From Hyaloscypha bicolor E (lineage: Eukaryota > Ascomycota > Leotiomycetes > Helotiales > Hyaloscyphaceae): a DNA stretch of 64,000 nucleotides. The notes under the pieces are model-generated. The model worked only from the letters and a program-made list of their open reading frames with translations, did no database searches and had not been told where the DNA came from. The DNA lies in NCBI RefSeq assembly GCF_002865645.1, contig NW_020194512.1, forward strand, positions 3,265,183 to 3,329,182. The letters run 5' to 3'. Positions within the stretch are counted from its first letter, which is position 1, and each line of letters starts with the position of its first letter. Shown here piece after piece: positions 38,441 to 52,661 of this stretch. The translations under genes and the position numbers were made by a program.

Positions 38441-41400
38441 CTAGAAACTCTCTAAAAAACACAAAAAATAGTATCTTTCTCTAATTATATATAAATTCCC
38501 TAATCCGGTCTAGTACTAGATTCCCAAATGTTCTATATATCTATATTACTTCTAATAGTTTTAGTTATATATTAAAGGCTATAGCCTTTTATATATAACT
38601 TTTATTCCTATAATATTCTCTTATTCTATATATTTATTTTCTATTTTATCTATATTTAATTTATTTCTCTATATCTAATTATATAGTATTTATATTAATT
38701 AAATACTTAAAAGTATTTATTAGCTTTAATTTTATTATAGAATTAGCAGAATTCGATTCTCCTTTAATTTATTTAATTTCTATAATCTCTTATTATTTAT
38801 ATATCTAATAGAAGTATATTATATTAATTATTAAATACTTTTTATAAATAGTTCTTAATTTAATAAGGTATTTATATAATAACTTTAAATCTATATAGAC
38901 TACTAGTAATAATTCTATTTCTAGTATTCTATTAATTATAGAATTCCGAAGCTAAAATACTTCTAGTAATTCTCTTATATTTAGTAGAGAACTAGTAAAT
39001 AATATTAATATATCTAATTCCGTTTATTAAAACTAGAATATATCTGATTTAAAAGAAAAGATCTCTATTATTTATAAATAAAATATCTATAAAAACAATT
39101 AAATATAAGAACTTTTTTACTAGCTTTATAAATCTCAGTTCTCTAATAGTATTTTCAATTTACTATTAAATATATTTATTAAATACTTTTATATTAGTTT
39201 CCGAAAGTTTAATAGCTTAAATAGTAATTAATAGAGTATATAAAGCTTTTAGTTAATAGACTAATATAATATATACTTCTCTAGTATATTAGATAATATA
39301 TTAGTCTTTAATAAAGATATCTTAATAAATAGTACCTCTACTATTTATAGTAATAATATTCTTTATAGAAATAGTTCAGAGGTTTTTATACTAATATTTC
39401 TATATAAGAATAATTCTAGTAGTATTTATATAAATAATACCTTTATTAAATTTAAGATTATAATTAATAGTAAGGTATTTATATTTCTTAGCTAAGAATT
39501 TAGCTTTATAAAGCTTTAATTACTTTATTTTTATAAAATTATTAGTTCTAATAAATAGAGTATTATTAGTTTAAAAGCTAATAATTCCGAAAGATTACTT
39601 ATTATAAAAAAGGCAAGAGTTATAAGTTAACTATTCTATAGAAAGCTTATTAATATAATAGAAATAATAAGTTTTAAACTAGTAGTTTCTGGCTTCTAGT
39701 ATATTATATAATAGTTTTATAATCTTTAGAACCGAATTATTATTCAGATTTAGCTTTTTAGTAAGTTCTTAAAATAAATTAATATAAAAATTATAATTAA
39801 ATAAAATTATTAATTAGATATAAGCTTATAAGATATCTCGTAAATATAGTTCTATAATATCTATTATTATAATAATAATATTAAGAATAATTCTCTAGCT
39901 AATATATTAAATAGTAAGTAATTATATTAATATTATATATTTCTTACTATTATTATAAGTTTAGATAACTAGCCTCAATTTCTTAAACTCTCTTTCTATA
40001 TTCTTATTCTTAATCTTATTAATAAACCGGAAATTAAAGATATATATTTCCTTTAATACCTAAAATCTAGAAGTAATTTTAAATATACTTTTTTCTAGAA
40101 AGCTAGTAACTTTAACTTAATAGAAGTTTTTATATAGATTATTATTCTATAGAAATATTATAATATTCGAATTCTTATAAGGATATCCTCTATTATATTT
40201 TAGTAGAATAACAGAAATAGTAGAAGAAATTATATTTATATTACTTTTAGCTTTATTATAAAGTTCGGAAATAAGTTTAGATTTAGAGCTATTAGTAATA
40301 ACTTTAATATCTCTTATATAAAAGGGCTTTATAGAAATTAATTAGAAAGTAGAATTAGTATATAATTCTCTCTATTAATAGCTACTAGCTTATATAGTCT
40401 ATTCTAACTACTAGATTAACTAGTATTTTCTTTATATTATATAAGAATATTCGAATTTAAAGAAAGTTTATAGATATTAATAATACTAGAACTATTTCAA
40501 ATATTTAGAGTATTTATAATCTAGTATCTAGTTTAAAGCTTTTAAATTTCTACTATTACTTTCTTAAATACTATTAATTATTATAATATAATTAGTAATA
40601 GAATATTATATTCGGTTATTTAAAGTAAAGTACTATAAACTAAAAAGATTAAAATAATATTATTAGATCTAGTAGAATTATTAATAGCCTTAAAAGCTAT
40701 TTAAAGTATAATATTCTTATTAATTCTATTAATTTCAGCTATAATAATAAGATAAATATATTAAATTAGGCTATAATAATATTCTATAATTCTAATAAAA
40801 CTATAAACTTTTATAAAAACAATTTTAATTTTAGTTCCTATAGTATTTATAAGCTAAACGAACTTTTTACTAATAAACTACTTTCTAATATCTATTATAA
40901 TCTAATTAGAAAAGCCTAAATAAGTATTAATTTAATATTACTTTAAAATATCCCAAATATATAATATACTAATATTTTAAAGCTATTAGCTAGCTTAATA
41001 TCTAGTACTTTTATTAATAATATAAAGTATAGGCTTATTAGAAATATAGAAAATATTATTAATAATAAAATAGTTAAAGCTAATATTATTTCTTAGATTA
41101 AACTTAAATTATTTTAGTAATTATTCGAATTTCTAGTATTATAAATAGTATTTTATAAGATATTTAAAAGCTTTTATATTAATATTATAGCCTATTTATT
41201 CTAATATATTTCGAAGTTTACTAATAGATAAATAACTAAAATAATAATATAGATATTATAATTTAATTTTTATAAGAAAATAGAAGTTATAAATAAAGAA
41301 TTCGGAAATAAAACTTTATAAAATAGTATTTTAAAATAGGAAAAAATATCTAAAATATTATATTATAGATATAAAATATCTATTAGAAATAATAAGATAA

Positions 41401-44127
41401 TTAGTAAGATTATTAAAATAGACTTTTAGTTTATTTATATTAGCTAAACTAAATAGAAATAGAGTTTTTATAAATATAATATAAAATTATATTTATTTAA
41501 TTAATATTCTTACTATTATAGATCTCATAGAAAATATAGATTTAATACTAAATTAGATATTAATTTAATCTTTAGTAGTTTTATTAAGTTTAATACTATT
41601 ATTAGTCTATTATAAAGCTTAGAATTAGTTAAAACTAGTAATTAAAAATCTAGAAGATCTAGTATTAATTATAATTCTATAAAAGTAGTAAGTATTATAT
41701 TTTAATATATTATTAATTATAAATATCTGAATATTTTCTATTTATTTAATAGACTTTAAAGTATAGTTTTTATCTATTATCTAATATATAAGGAAAAAGA
41801 ATATAAGATTATCTATAAAAGTATTAGTTATAGAAATAGTAAAAGTAGTAGCTATAGAAATAGCTAGAAAGCTTTTAATAGAAATAAAATAAAAACTAGA
41901 ATAATATTTCTTTTTTTTTTTATCTATTTCTATTAATAAAGCTTTAAAAGTATTATTTATTAGTTTATTTTTATTCTTTTTATTATTCTTTTCTCTTTTA
42001 AATTCAGTAATATACTATATATAAGTACTATTAAAGTATTTATTAAAATTACAGGTATTTTAGAATCTAAATTAATAAAGATTTCTATTCTTAAATTAAA
42101 TTCTTTTAGTTTTTTATTTCTCTAATATATATTTCTATAAATAGTATTTAGGTTTTTTATATATAAAATACAACTTCGAAATATAATTATTATAATTATA
42201 AGACTTAAAATAGTTATTATAAGTTCTGAAATTATAATTAAATCTATATTAATAATTTCTAAATAGATAGTAGTTTAAAAGATTTTAAAAATAGTATTTT
42301 TAATTAATAAAGAAAATCTAAATATTAATTTATTATTTCTTTTTATAAATAGTAATAGATAATTAAAGCTTATTAATAAACTAGTTGAAATTATTAAAAG
42401 AGTTTGAAACTATATATTAGTATACTAATAAACCTTAATAGAAAATAATAGTCTTATTATATAGAAATTTAATAGTTTATAAAGTAGAAATAAGACTATA
42501 TTATAATTTATATAAATTATTAATTAGTATTTAAATAAGCTTAAATATTGTCTTTTTAGGATCTTTTACTATTATAACTACTAAAGTAATAGTATTTTAT
42601 TTATCTAAATTTTAATAATAATAACCGGAGCTTTTAAAGAAACTATAAATATTTATATAAACTTTTTTATATATATATTAAAAAAGCTAGTTATTATAAA
42701 AGTAATTTTATACTAGTTCCTTTAATATAATAGAAAAAGCTCTTACTAATATCTTTTCTAGAAGCTCTATATATTAGTAAATATTTAAGAAAATAATAAG
42801 TTTTTAATTAAAACTACTATTAGTTCTATTATATTTCTATATTTTAGTATATATTTTTATTATTTTTCTAATAAGCTTTTTAGTAATAATAATAGAAATT
42901 AATTAAATATTCTTTAGATATAGTAAATCTAATAATAGTAATAAAGATAGAAATAGTAAATAGCTTTAATTTAGAAAAGGTAAATAGATACTTTAATTTA
43001 ATTAGCTAGTTAATCGAGAATATTTAATTTTCTTTTATTTAATTCTTTCTAAAATAAGATAAATTAATATAATAGATTTCTTTAAAAGATCTATTCTAAT
43101 TAAACTATCTTTAATAATATTAGCTTTATATTAAATATATATTATTTTCTTTTAAATAATATTAAATAAAAACTATATTATAATAAGATATATATAGTTC
43201 TATTTAATATAAATCCTATTATATTAAAAGTATTTTTAAAGAATTTATAGTTTAATATAGCTATATTAACTGAAAGTTATATTACTAAAGTCCTTAAAGT
43301 TATCTTTAAATAAATTCTATAGATTCTTATTAGAAGTTCTATATAAGATATATTAATATAGCTTAATATTTAGATATTTCCGAAAATCTGCTTTTATAAT
43401 ATTATTAGTATTAATTCTATTCTTCTATTTCTTAATTAATTCTTTTCTTTTTTTATTATTTATACTAAACTAAGTTTAGTTTCTTTCTAGTATATATATA
43501 TAGTTTATAATAAGAGATATTTAAAGATAAGATAATTTATAATAGGTTTATAGAAAGAATTTAATAATAAAAGTATTTAAATATCTAATTCAGATATCTA
43601 GTTTAGATACTAGATATCTAGTTCAGATATCTAATTAAAATACTAGATATCTAATAGTTAAGATATTAGATATCTAGTAAAGTATTAAAATAAATATTTC
43701 GCCTTTAAATATTTTATTTATAATAAGAAATTTAGGAAATAAAATATTATAATTTCAGGAGAATCTAAAGTTTAAAGAACTCGATTTAATAGTAAAATCG
43801 AAATAATAGTTAAAGAGCTTTAAGGATATATATAGAATATATATTTTAGAGAAAGAATTTTATAGATATAAATATTATATAAGTAGAAAAGATAGTTTCT
43901 AAGAAAATAGTTTTAGAGTTAAAAGAAATTAATTTTAAAAGATAGTAAAAGTTAAATAGATAAATAAATAGTTAAATAGCTAACTATTTATTAATTAGTA
44001 AGAGCTAGTATCTTCTTTTTAGGCTATTAAATACTTTTCCAGAATTAATAATAGTTCCTTTCTTTAACTAGAAATAAACTACTTGTTTTAAGCTACTAAA
44101 TACTTTTCTAACTAGTTAGATCTTTCT

Positions 44128-47100
44128 CTAATTTATCTATATAATACTATTATATAGTCAGACTACCTAGTTAAAAAACTAGTTATATAAGAAATACTAA
44201 AACTTAAATCTAAGCCTCCTTATATATTACTTGCTTTAGAAATACTAAAGCTCTCTACTATTTCCTATATATCCCTTAGCCTTTTATTTAACCTATAATT
44301 ATATAAATATGAATTCTTCTCTATTATACTTTTATACCGGTTATAGATAATACTTTTTATATAGCGGATTTTCCCTAAATCTTAAAAGAGATCTATATAA
44401 GATATATTTATAATATAAGGTCTTTTTATTTTTATATATCCGGACTTATATATTTGGTTACTAACCTTCTTTAGGCTAAATAGACTATAAAGTGCCTCTC
44501 TCTTATAGATATTAATCCGAATACTCTTTAATAGATATATATTAGACTATATAGCCTCCTATAGATAAGAATAACTCTCGGCCTTAAAAACGGATTCATT
44601 AAACCTATAATAAGCTAAATATAGTCTATAGCTAGCTAGTAGAGGCTATTTTACTACTACTATTTTCTTCTTCTCTTTCTCTTTCTTCTTCTTCTTTTAT
44701 CTTATCTATTAGCTTTTATTTATAGTTCCGAGATTGGCCTATTTATAATCTTAGTTTAATAAATATTAAATACAAGAATTATAGTATAAGATATTAGATA
44801 TTAGAGGCAATTACAGATACAAATTAGAAATTTGAGCTCTATTATAAGAAAGAAGATATAGTAGTAAATAAGTTATAGGTGCCTCTATTTTTTATAGGTA
44901 CTTTTTAAAGGAAATAATTCATAAGCCTATAGCTTTTATTAAAATATAAAAGTATATAATTTTATATTTGCTTTTATATTTATAAGCTATACTAAAGATA
45001 TATATACTAACCTTTCTTATAGTCTTTACTACTTTCAGATCTATAGAGAGCTATTTTATTACTAGAGACTTTTAGAGCCAGGCTTATAGTAAGTTCTAGC
45101 CTTTATCTAGTTATTTTTTTATAATTCAAACTATATAACTAATCTCCTATTATAATACTACTTATAATTTAATTAAGCTATTCTCTATAGCCTTTATAAA
45201 ATATTTATAGATTATAGTAATTCTTTTATATAAATCTATAAAATAGCCCGGAAGTAATTAGCTAGCTAAATAAGTTATTTTCGGATTCTTTTTAGTCTAT
45301 AAATATATCTAATTCTTTAGCCTGAGACAGACTATTATTATAAGAATTTTTCTATAACTATAGAACTAGTAGGAATTCTCTTAGATAAGTTTATAAATAA
45401 GAGTTAATATAATATTCTTTTTATAGTCTATAAGCCTAGCTATTAAAGTCTATAACTTTACTAAATAGCTATTACTTATATAGTATATATATTACTTTAT
45501 TATATATTTCTCTTTCTATATAGTAAATACAAGTAGTACTATAGAATAACCTTATAGAATACCTGTTATATCTATTAATAGATCTATTTGAAATAGTAGC
45601 CCTTTTACTAGTTCCGTTTATATATCTATAATTATAAAGTATTATCTTTCTTTTATATTTACTAGTTTTTTTAGTAATATATTATAGATACTTTTATTAC
45701 CTATAAGATTATATTCTTTAATTAGCTCTATTTATATTAAAATAAGATCTATATAGATATATATAATAGGTTAATAGATACTTTTATTTATAAAGATATC
45801 TTAGTAACTAATTTAAATTAGTAGTTTATTCTTTTATTTTCTTTTATAGATAGAAATTAATTTATATAATAGTTTTTTTAAGATTTAATAGCTATTATTT
45901 ATTATTTTAGAAAGCTTATCTTTTTTATTATTTTTATAGCTAATCTATAATAGCTAGAGATTATCTAGAAGCTATATAGCTTATAACCTATAGACTAGCC
46001 AGATCTAATTACTTATATATTTTGATTTAAGATTTAAGAGCTTTTTACAGATTTTAAAAATAGTTTTTTTAGACTATATATAAGCTATATTTATATAATC
46101 GAGTACTAGAAATAAAGGCTTTTATATTTATATTTATATTTATTTTTATAAGTATTTATAAAGTTTAATATATCTAAATATATAAATAAGATTATATATA
46201 TTAAACTATTAGATCTATTATAGAATTCTATAAGCAAGTTTCTAGCCTTAGTTATAGGTAATATATCTTATAATTTATATAGAGAGAATTATATATAAGC
46301 CTTATATATAGTCTATAAAAAAGCTTATAGTTTATTAGTATATCCTAAAAGATTCCTAAAGGCTTTTATAAACTATACTATAATCTATAAGAATAGTTAT
46401 CTTAAATACTATTTCTAGAATAATAGATAGATATTTATAGTTTATAAATCCGGTATTTGAGACTAGTAAATTATTTGTAATAATTACTAAATTATTTTAT
46501 ATAACCTGTATTTTTTTAGAAGTTCTATTTATATATTAATATAAAAGTATATATCTCGATTTAAGTAATTAAATATATTTATAAATATATATATAAAAAA
46601 GTAGATTATATAATAGTTATAATTATAGCTATAAATAATAAGATTACCCGATATATATATATTTATTATATAAGTCTATATAAGGCTATTTAGTAGCTAT
46701 TTGAATTTCCTATATATAGGAATTCTCTTTTATTTAGTATTTTATAGTTTATCTTAAAAGAAAATAAATAGTCTATTTTTCGGATAATATCTCTTTTATA
46801 ACCCTAATTATAAAAACTATAAATATCTATTTAATTTTAATAGCTTTCTTTAAATATAATACTATATATAAAAATAGCTAGTAGTATTTATATTTAGAGT
46901 TTCTAGTCTACTTTATATAGGTTCTAAAGACTTATATATAGAAGTACTATTAGTAAAGTAATAATAACTAGATTAGCTATATATATTACTATAACTCTAT
47001 TTCGGGTAAGTAGTATTACTTATAGCTCTTATTTATAGTTATTTATAGCTTATAGTTCTTTATAAATCTATATTTAGTTAAAGATATCTATTATCTAATA

Positions 47101-50100
47101 TACTAGACTACCTGTATTACTTATAGCTTAATAGAAAATAACTAGAAATAGTACTAGTATTTTAATAAGGCTATTCTATTTATATTTATAGATAATTTAT
47201 AAATATTATTCTTAATTAGCCTTTACTAGTAGCTAATTACAGATCTATTAGTAATCTAGAACTAATATAAGTATTATTTTTATAATAATTTCTAGTATTA
47301 GCTTATTTATAATAGTAGTTTCCTACTTCTGCTTTTTAACCTATATTATAATTATAGCCTCTTTTTATTTATATATAGGCTTACGAACTAGTAATAGTTA
47401 TTTACAAATTATAGGCTTTTGTTTTTTATCTGAAATTAGACTAGTAAATACTATTTCTTATCTGTATTATATATTTTTAAGAACTAGATATTATTTATAG
47501 TTATAATATAAGTCTAGCTTAATTCTAATTAGTAATTATATTTTATAGAAATTATTATAGCTATTAAATCAGATCTATAAATAGCTTACTTCTATTTATA
47601 AAAGTCAGGAAATATAAATAAGATATTCTTATATAAAGTATTTTATTATTATTTTTATAGGTAAAAGCAAATAGTTTTTTATATAGTATCTATAAATATT
47701 ATAGCTCTTTTACTACTAAATAGATATATATTTTACTTCTAGTTTAAAATTCTAATTAAACTTTATAAATTATTTATAAGTTCTATTATAAAATAAAATA
47801 TCTTTAGATAGATCTTCCGGTTTATAGATCTTATTATCTGAAATAAAATATTAATATAATATAAGTACTATTTTAAAGTTATTTACCGGCTTTTAATAGA
47901 TTTATAATCTATAGTAAATAATATTCTTTTTAGAGAGATATCTATAATTTTTAGTAAAGACTTTATTTAGATCTTTCTAGTTATACTATATAGTTTATAG
48001 GTAGATATTATTATTATATATTTTTAATAATTATTTATTTAGCTATAGTTTAAGTAGCTCTATTTATAGACTAATATATAAGTCTATAAAGGCAAGAATA
48101 GTTAGGAATTTATTTATTAGATTAGTAAATTATCTAATAACTTAGATTCTAATAGAATAGTAATAATTTCGGACTATATAAACTAGCTAGTATTAATTAT
48201 AGATCTAATTAGCTATATTTATTCTCTAGATCTTCTCTTTTAAACTATTATAGATCTATTAATTTTCTATAGATAATATCTCTTAACTATATTAAATACT
48301 ATAGTTTCGGAACTTAATACCTATATTTTTAAATATTTACTAGATTAATTATAGATATACTAATTAGTAAATTTCTTAAATATAAATAAGTCTTTAGGTA
48401 ATAACTTATATAAGCTATTTATAAAATAGCTATAAAATATTAATCTCTTTTTCTTACTATTATCTTAGTTTATTCTTAAAATTAGGGCTCCGGTATTACT
48501 TTTATAGAACTTATATTTATAAGAAGATTTATATAATAGAATTCAGATAATAGTTATAAGCTTATAAGTATATTATATTGAGATCTACTTACTTAAAAGG
48601 AATTTTAATAGCTAGTTATAAGTAATTTTATAGATTAAGCTATCTGTTATAGATATTAGCTTAGAAATTACTTTTTTCCGGAAGTAGTTTCCGGTCTATT
48701 TATACTTTATAATAACTATTAATAAATTATAAGATTAATTCTTTTATACTATTAGTTTAAACTTATAAATACCTATATTTACTTATAGGTAGTTTTATAT
48801 AGAAATTTCCTGTATATTATCTATAAAAGGCTTAAATATCTTTCTACTATATAAGAACCTATCTAGAATATTTAATATAACTTATTCTAAGGTCTTAGCT
48901 AATTTACTTTAGTACTTTATCTTTTATAAATGCCTTATAAATACCGGGTAACCTTATAGGTTGGATTAAGGAATTTGAGAATCTGTAATTATCTATATTT
49001 ATTTATAAGTAATTTATAATTATTATTTCGAATATTTTAGAGTTTAAATAAACCGAGAATACTATACTATTAGATATTAAAAATATATATCTTTTTCAGA
49101 TAACTCTTTATAGAATTTATAATTTCTTACTTTCTATTTCTGGTATTAAATAATCCGTCTCTTTATTTTCTTCTAGTATTTTTGCCTCTTCTTTATAAAA
49201 AGCTACTAGCTCCCTATAAAGCTTAGTAAAATAGTATACTTTCTAAAAGGAAATAAGTAAATAGTAGTAGTAGGCAGTAGTAGTATAGCAGGCTATTTAT
49301 ATATTAGTTATAGTCTATAGTAATCTATAGCAAATATATATATATAAAGATAAGTTACCGGAAGCGGCCCAGTTAACTATATAATTACCAGTAATAATCC
49401 GGAGAAGTAAGGAAGGGTTAGTAGAGGCAGGGCTAGTAGAAGTAGTAATAGTAGTAATAGTAGTAGTAATAGTAGTAGTAGTAGTAATAGTAGTAGTAGT
49501 ACCTAGAAGTATCTGTTAAATTAGTTATAGTCTATAAAATATTATATAAAAGTACTTATAGAAGAAGTAGCAGATACTCTTACTACTATAATAATAGTTA
49601 GTATAGCTTCTACTAAAAATACTAGCTATAACTATATATACTATTTATATATCCGACCTACTAGTATAATATATATATCCGGCAGGATAAACTTGGCTAA
49701 TAAATTAGCTAAGCTCAGCCTCCAGGTTAGCAGGCCGGACGGGATTAGTAGTACGGCCGGACTATAAGATAGGTATACGGCAGGCGGCAAGAAGGGAGAG
49801 AGAGGCTATAGTACGGATAAGGCAGGGCAGAAGAGCGGGCAGGGCAGAAGGGGCGGGCAGCGGCGGCGGCAGCAGGCCAGTAGCAAAGTTTACTACTATA
49901 GTAGTAGTAATAGTAGTAGTAGCAGCAGTAGTAGCAGATAGTAGAGAAGATATTCTATAGACTATAAGAAGTATTACAGGCCAGAGGCAGGCCTATAGCG
50001 GATATAGGAATTAACTTATATAAGTATATATATAAAAGTATTTATTAAAGGAAAGAAGCTTTGGAATTCGAAATTAAAACCTATCTTATTTAGCTTATCT

Positions 50101-50290
50101 GGAAAAATTTTAGCTTTCAAAAAGTGAATTTTCAAAGTAAATTTAAAGTTAGTAAAGCTAATATCCCTTAAATAAGTACCTAAAGTATCTAATTAATCTC
50201 GAATCGAGATTAGGGCAAAATTAAAGACTAGCCCCGAAGCTTATATAGGGCTGCCAGGCTTTAATTTTAGTGAAGCGGCCCAGATCTTAT
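44128..50290. mobile_element. Unclassified 6.2-kb insertion inside copia element 2
   Basis: This segment interrupts the leader of element 2. It is less RIP-mutated than the host element and keeps some readable minus-strand coding traces. One example, about 49265-49134, reads as a Lys- and Glu-rich helical stretch (K-L-Y-R-E-L-V-A-F-Y-K-E-E-A-K). It contains AGT/TAG triplet runs (49440-49510, 49895-49945) and a GC-rich pocket (49735-49990). I could not assign a transposon class, nor find a clear terminal or target duplication. It may be one nested element or several. A short motif near 44175 (GTTATATAAGAAATACTA) recurs near 58910. Confidence 0.5.
49735..49990. other. GC-rich pocket retaining CpA and CpG
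   Basis: This short purine-rich stretch includes GGCAGGGCAGAAG, GGGCGGGCAGCGGCGG and AGCAGGCC, inside otherwise AT-rich repeat DNA. Many CpA and CpG sites survive, unlike everything around it. It is flanked by AGT/TAG triplet runs. No ORF of note spans it. It may be low-complexity coding sequence of the inserted element or DNA that arrived after RIP. Confidence 0.6.
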
Positions 50291-50307
50291 AAATACTAAC
50301 TAATTAA

Positions 50308-50614
50308 TATTAGTTTACTAGTAATATATAGTACTATTATATAAGTTATAGAATATTATTTATATAAGGTTAGTAAAGTTATTATTATCCAGAAATAAGG
50401 ATTATAGTATTATAGTATTAATATATAATCCCTAAATCTACTAAGCCTAAAGAAATCTAGTCTACTAGTCGAGTTACTAATAGAATATAAAGTTATATAA
50501 CTATATTCTTTATCCTATATCCTATTACCTATATTCTATTACCTATATCTCGTATCCCGTATCCCGTATCCCGTAACTATATATGTAACTTCCAAAGGAA
50601 TAGCTATACTAATA
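50308..50614 (-). repeat. 5' LTR of copia element 2 (reverse orientation)
   Basis: It is 307 bp and pairs with 38134-38440. Near its end it keeps a run of TCCCGTA motifs (about 50548-50575), the less mutated form of the motif cluster seen degraded in the other LTR. It is followed by the right target duplication ATAAT. Confidence 0.87.
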
Positions 50615-50660
50615 ATAATTATTCTAATTAATTATTCTAATCTAATTAAAAAAAATCCGA

Positions 50661-50775
50661 ATTATATTAATTATAATCTAATTATATTAATTATAATCTA
50701 ATTATATTAATTATAATCTAATTATATTAATTATAATCTAATTATATTAATTATAATCTAATTATATTAATTAAT
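50661..50775. repeat. 20-bp tandem repeat
   Basis: Five full copies plus a partial copy of ATTATATTAATTATAATCTA run head to tail, directly outside the right end of copia element 2 and before island 2. No function is suggested. Confidence 0.92.
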
Positions 50776-51097
50776 TAATTTAATTAATATAATTAATCTT
50801 TAATATACTGGTCTTATTATTATACGAGGATTAATATAAGCTTATTAGACTATATTATATTTATAGAATAATAGATAGAAAGGTAATAAAGCAGTTGAGA
50901 TTGCGAAACTTCGAGCTTAAGGACTTCCGTCTATAGTAAACAATTGAGGAAATCCAATAAACACTTGCAAGCTTTCCCAAGCCGGAACAGATATGCTTTG
51001 GATTACTTTCTGTTATCTAAAAGCTTTTATCCAAGGCCCAGCCATTATAAACGCCACCGACCCAAACCCCCCGCCCCAAAAATGCAAACCCATTTCC

Positions 51098-52661
51098 CTA
51101 CAAACAACAAGGATAATTGCTCGCAGCCCCATCAGTATTCAAATGACTCCTCGCCCCCTCATCCTCAAAAACATCAAACGAGCTCCCCCTATACCGCCCC
51201 GTCGTATCCCTCGCATTCGCCACCGTACTCGAGAACGCACTCCCCGTAATCCCAATATAAAATTCACTTCTCACCATAACCCCAAAATCCACTGCCCCTT
51301 GAAAGTCAAATGGCAGATCCTTAATCATGCCCAAGGTCTCCTCATTGCCCTCCGCCACCTTCCACTTATGCGTCACTTCCCAACCTCTTTCTTTCCCTGC
51401 TGTCTCGAAAATCTTGACCTGTTCTGGATCGCCACAGGCAAGGTAAACGAGCGGTTTTTGTGCGCCAGGAGTACCGAATTTCGCCCATGCGCGATCGAGC
51501 GAGTCCAGGTCGGCGGCGAGTTGCACGTCGAGCGGGGACCAGATGTTATCCTTCTCGACACGGAAATGTACGCCGTAGAACGGGCGTTCCATATGCCCCA
51601 ACAACCTATCGATAATCTGCCTCGGTTCCTCTTTGAAGCGCACGAGCAGCGCGAGGTCATTCCACAGGGCCAAATCTTGTCTCGTCGGATCCTCCGTGAT
51701 GCGGAAAAGCAGGAACGGAGACCCGATTGTAACGAGTGTTATGCCCTCCTTCCCATTATCTTTGCCCCCAGTAGAAGCCTCGAACTCCGCCTTCCGCTTC
51801 GCAAACTGCTCTTCGAAGAACGTCCTAAATGGCCGCCCGACCCAGAAATAGCTATCTGGGAAGTGGTACCCCGGCGCGTCCCCGATCTCCACGTTCCACG
51901 TGTGCTTCACCGACACCGTCGTGTCCAGCTCGTCCGGGTGTATGACCTTCATCTTCGGACACGCCTTGCGCATCCCCGCGCGCAGATGCTCGAGATCGAA
52001 CCACTTGTCGTACGTCATGTACGCGGCTTCGTTGAAGAAATTGAAGTCCGTCAGATCGGTGGAATCTCTCAGTGGCATGGCGGGCAGCACCAGGTTGGAG
52101 CCGGTGTCCACGGCCATTTTTAGACAGACTTTAACCTGCGAGACGATGGATGTGAGGCCTGCCGCCATGCCGCCGCATTTGAGGTATATTTCTTCGGAGG
52201 GGTGGGACGACCATGGCGCTTGCGAGCAGGATTGGGCGAGTGCGGGGAAGGAGTATGGGGAGGGCTGTGAGACGGAGAAGACTTGGTCGAAGAAGAGCTG
52301 GATTTGGGCGGAGTGGGTGCCGGGATTTTTCCAGTGGGAGAGGGAGGAGGTCGTGCTTGAGAGGAGAGCTTTGCCGTTGTCGAAGTTGATGGAGGAGAGG
52401 GGTGTCCACTGCGCGCAGATTAGCACTGTCAGCACTGTCAAGTCTAGAAAAGTCGGAAGGAGCTGACAGCTTCAAGGCTGTCTTGCTCCAAGTTATAAAA
52501 ACCGACAAGCCGACGTCTCTTGAATATCCCAGGGTTGCCCGCCCCTCTCAACAGGTAAATAGCAAATGGGACGAAAGTAGGCTTACTGGTAAGAATTGAT
52601 ACACCACAAACGTAGTCAGCAGAAACCCCGCCGTAATAAGCATAAACCGTCTCGGAACCAT
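51098..52661 (-). CDS. O-fucosyltransferase-like type II membrane protein (two exons)
   Basis: Exons are 52661-52587 and 52408-51098. The 178-nt intron has GTAAGC, branch GCTAAT and GCGCGCAG at phase 0, giving 461 aa. Exon 1 encodes MVPRRF plus a hydrophobic anchor (about residues 7-24), the layout of Golgi glycosyltransferases. GGMAAGLTSIVSQVKVCL (about 104-121) followed by NLVLP resembles the N-terminal GDP-sugar motif of O-FucT proteins. HFRVEKD (306-312) corresponds to the conserved H-x-R-x-E-x-D motif, and FYIGITGSAFSS (408-419) to the C-terminal motif. The likely role is transfer of fucose or a related sugar from a GDP donor in the secretory pathway. The acceptor is unknown. The 5' leader carries a GAA triplet run. 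The gene is alone in island 2 and all key motifs look intact. Confidence 0.78.

Larger units (their letters stand above)
38134..50614 (-). mobile_element. Copia element 2 (reverse), 12.5 kb, carrying a large insertion
   Basis: LTRs of 307 bp lie at 38134-38440 and 50308-50614, in reverse orientation to element 1. The pentamer ATAAT flanks both ends (38129-38133 and 50615-50619), showing that the two LTRs belong to one insertion. From 38440 to about 44127 the sequence is the reverse complement of the element 1 interior, from its 3' end back to the 5' leader (43700-44127 matches 10300-9830 reversed). The last few bases of leader reappear only at about 50290. The 6.2 kb between is foreign to element 1. 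The coding part is heavily RIP-mutated, with no ORF. Confidence 0.82.

Noticed and set aside
50548..50575. Possible telomere-like CCCGTA repeat
   Set aside because: It is an internal motif cluster of the copia LTR, seen in the same place in the other LTRs.
50993..52123. 376-codon plus-strand frame
   Set aside because: Antisense shadow of the O-FucT-like exon 2; Pro/Arg-rich reading without domains.
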